From Acidobacteriota bacterium (GTDB lineage Bacteria > Acidobacteriota > Vicinamibacteria > Vicinamibacterales > CAVVIG01), in assembly GCA_003223775.1 (NCBI GenBank), contig QHWK01000380.1, positions 1 to 8,035 on the forward strand: DNA of 8,035 nucleotides, in the 5' to 3' direction. The position numbers were made by a program, and so were the translations under genes. Below are positions 6,179 through 8,035 of this stretch, piece by piece. The notes beneath the pieces were generated by a model, which saw nothing but the letters and a program-made list of their open reading frames with translations, had not been told where the DNA came from and ran no database searches. Each line of letters opens with the position of its first letter. Position 1 is the first letter of the stretch.

Positions 6179-8035
6179 TACTGCGCGGCCCCTGTCGTCA
6201 TTTTCGCCGGCGCGGCCGACTTCGGCGCCGGGGCCGGCGCGATGGTGTCTCCAGCCTTCACCGGCGGCGCGGGCAGCGGCCGTCCTTCTTTTTTCGCGAA
6301 GAACGTATCGAGCACGTGCCGGGCAATCGGCGCGGCCGTCGTGCCGCCGTGCCCGCCGTGCTCGACCATGACGGCGCCCGCGATCTGCGGATGGTCGCGC
6401 GGAGCGAAGAACACGAACCAGCCGTTGTCGCGCAGGTCCTTGTCGGTCTTTCCTTTCGCCGCCTTCGCACCCTGGTTCGAAATGACCTGCGCCGTGCCCG
6501 TTTTGCCGGACACGTCGTATCCCGCCATGCGCGCGCGGCCGCCGGTCCCGACGCCGTTGACGACGAGCCAGAGGCCGTCGCGGATCGCCTGAATCGTCTC
6601 CGGCTTGAGCGCGACTTGCGACTTGGGCGCGGGCGCCGGTGTCGGCTTCCATCCCGATCCATCGTCGACGGCTTTGAGGACGTGCGGCGTCACGCGTGTG
6701 CCGCCGTTCGCGATCGTCGAAATGTACACAGCCTCGGAGATCGGCGTCAGGGCAACCGCGCCCTGGCCAATCGACACGGAAATCGTCTCGCCCGCGTACC
6801 ACTTCTCCTTGAAGCGCGCCTGCTTCCACTCGGGCGACGGCACGAGGCCCTGCATTTCGTTCGGCAGATCGATGCCCGTCTTCTCGCCGAGGCCGAGCAG
6901 CGTCGCCCACTTGTGGATCTTGTCGATGCCGGTCATGTTGCCGATGGTGTAGAAGTACACGTTGCACGAATGCTCGATGGCGTGGCGCAGATCCATGACG
7001 CCGTGGCCGCGGCCGTTCGGCAGCGAGCACGCGAAGCTCCGCCCGTAGAACACCGCGTGGCCCGGGCAGTTCACTTTGAAGTCGGGTGTGATGATGCCCT
7101 CTTCGAGCGCGGCCGCCGCGACGGCCATCTTGAAGGTCGAGCCCGCCGGATACCGCCCCTGGATCGTCCGATCCTGCAGCGGCCGCAGCTCGTCGCTGTT
7201 GAGCGACGCCCAGGTCGCGCGATCGATGCCCGCCGCGAACGCATTCGGATCGTACGCGGGGACGCTCGTGAAGGCGAGGACCTCGCCCGTGCGCGGATCC
7301 AGCATCACCGCCGCGCCGTTGTAGCCCGAGATGCGAAAGCCCGCCTCGAGCGCGCGCTGCAGATCCAGATCGACGGTCAACTGCAGCCGCTTGCCTTCGA
7401 CCGGCTCGTCCTCTTCGAGCGTCCGGATTTCACGGCCAACACTGTTGACGACGACGCGCCTGGCGCCGTCCTCGCCCATCAGATAGGCGTTGTAGACTTT
7501 TTCGATCCCGGCCTGACCGACGATGTCGCCGCTCTTCAGGCTCTCGCTCTCCGAGACCTGCGCGTCGTTGACTTCGCCGACATACCCGAACAGATGCGCC
7601 GCCATCGTTTCCGGGTACTGGCGCGTCGGCACCTGCTCGACGAGGATGTCCGGCAGCTCGAAATCGAGCCGCCGCGCTTTGACGGCGGCGACCTGCGCCA
7701 GCGTCGCGTCCTGAACGATCGTAAGCGGTCGATACGACGGCTCGCGCCGGTGGCGCTCGACAATCGCCCGGACGCCCGATTCGTCGAGGGCGAGCACCGC
7801 CGCCAGCAGCCGGATCGTGCGGTCCAGATCCTTCGTGTGCTCGCGGACGATCGAAATGCTGTAGGAGCCGCGGTTGTCCACGAGGATCTTGCCGGTGCGG
7901 TCGATCACCAGCCCGCGCGGCGCCCGCAGCGCGAGCGTCCGCTGGTGGTTGTTCTCGGCCATCTCCTCGAACTTCGCGTGCTCGACGACCTGCAGCGCCC
8001 AGAAGCTGACGGCGAGTATGGAGAAGACCACCGTG
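6178..8035 (-). CDS. mrdA: Penicillin-binding protein 2, elongation-specific peptidoglycan transpeptidase (5' partial)
   Basis: PBP2 cross-links peptidoglycan stem peptides (D,D-transpeptidase) as part of the rod/elongasome complex with RodA and MreBCD. Seen: the frame is open to the right edge, so the true start and the cytoplasmic N-terminus lie outside. Counting from the GTG at 8029-8031 gives 617 residues. The end of the membrane helix (VFSILAVSFWALQVV) is followed by FEEMAENN, APRGLVIDRTGKILVDNR and the pedestal/dimerisation domain. The transpeptidase domain carries Ser298-T-F-Lys301, Ser355-C-Asn357 and Lys510-T-G-Thr513. The 57-residue Ser-to-Ser spacing equals that of E. coli PBP2. 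Cys322, Cys335, His343 and Cys356 look like a metal site of the kind described in some PBP2 proteins (inference). The C-terminus ends in a Pro/Ala-rich tail (from about 585). The stop at 6178-6180 abuts a hairpin; no rodA follows directly, as the next gene is convergent. Confidence 0.96.
   Translation of the reverse strand, partial: TVVFSILAVSFWALQVVEHAKFEEMAENNHQRTLALRAPRGLVIDRTGKILVDNRGSYSISIVREHTKDLDRTIRLLAAVLALDESGVRAIVERHRREPSYRPLTIVQDATLAQVAAVKARRLDFELPDILVEQVPTRQYPETMAAHLFGYVGEVNDAQVSESESLKSGDIVGQAGIEKVYNAYLMGEDGARRVVVNSVGREIRTLEEDEPVEGKRLQLTVDLDLQRALEAGFRISGYNGAAVMLDPRTGEVLAFTSVPAYDPNAFAAGIDRATWASLNSDELRPLQDRTIQGRYPAGSTFKMAVAAAALEEGIITPDFKVNCPGHAVFYGRSFACSLPNGRGHGVMDLRHAIEHSCNVYFYTIGNMTGIDKIHKWATLLGLGEKTGIDLPNEMQGLVPSPEWKQARFKEKWYAGETISVSIGQGAVALTPISEAVYISTIANGGTRVTPHVLKAVDDGSGWKPTPAPAPKSQVALKPETIQAIRDGLWLVVNGVGTGGRARMAGYDVSGKTGTAQVISNQGAKAAKGKTDKDLRDNGWFVFFAPRDHPQIAGAVMVEHGGHGGTTAAPIARHVLDTFFAKKEGRPLPAPPVKAGDTIAPAPAPKSAAPAKMTTGAAQ

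Noticed and set aside
1..8035. Mobile elements, CRISPR arrays, tRNA or rRNA genes
   Set aside because: No transposase or integrase motif, regularly spaced identical repeats, cloverleaf-like segment or rRNA-like conserved stretch was recognised by eye on either strand.

Overview
The window is GC-rich, gene-dense bacterial DNA with strong third-position GC bias. The gene mix points to a Gram-negative soil or sediment bacterium. It holds a periplasmic molybdenum/cytochrome/quinoprotein redox cluster, a large secreted FG-GAP beta-propeller protein and an elongation-type penicillin-binding protein. Overall style resembles Acidobacteriota (Vicinamibacteria-like), but that assignment is inference from gene style, not from a marker gene. 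No rRNA, tRNA, CRISPR array, transposase or phage gene was seen.

Layout. (1) From about 3118 down to the left edge, three minus-strand genes form a tightly packed operon. The order of transcription is a squalene-cyclase-like alpha/alpha-barrel protein, a SoxC-family molybdopterin sulfite/sulfane dehydrogenase, and a secreted c-type cytochrome fused to a PQQ-type quinoprotein beta-propeller that runs off the left edge. The first junction is an ATGA overlap (2183-2186) and the second a 14-base overlap (972-985), so translational coupling is likely. (2) A divergent intergenic region of roughly 100-150 bp (about 3119-3221) holds small direct and inverted repeats and a clear Shine-Dalgarno for the plus-strand gene. 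(3) Positions 3222-6137 on the plus strand encode a 971-residue exported protein: seven FG-GAP/VCBS blades, a PKD-like domain, an Ig-like domain and two tandem lectin-like domains. (4) A perfect 13-bp hairpin lies at 6149-6178 between convergent genes. (5) From 6178 to the right edge on the minus strand is penicillin-binding protein 2 (mrdA), with its N-terminus cut by the window.

Function. The most interesting part is the redox operon. The N-terminal cytochrome of the last gene resembles SoxD, the usual heme partner of SoxC, yet here it continues directly into a PQQ-dehydrogenase-like propeller. One heme domain could therefore serve two active sites, the Mo centre of SoxC and a PQQ centre. 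The cyclase-like first gene has no recognised role in such a system, and its start codon is unclear. PBP2 is a housekeeping cell-elongation gene with all catalytic motifs intact and a probable Cys/Cys/His/Cys metal site.
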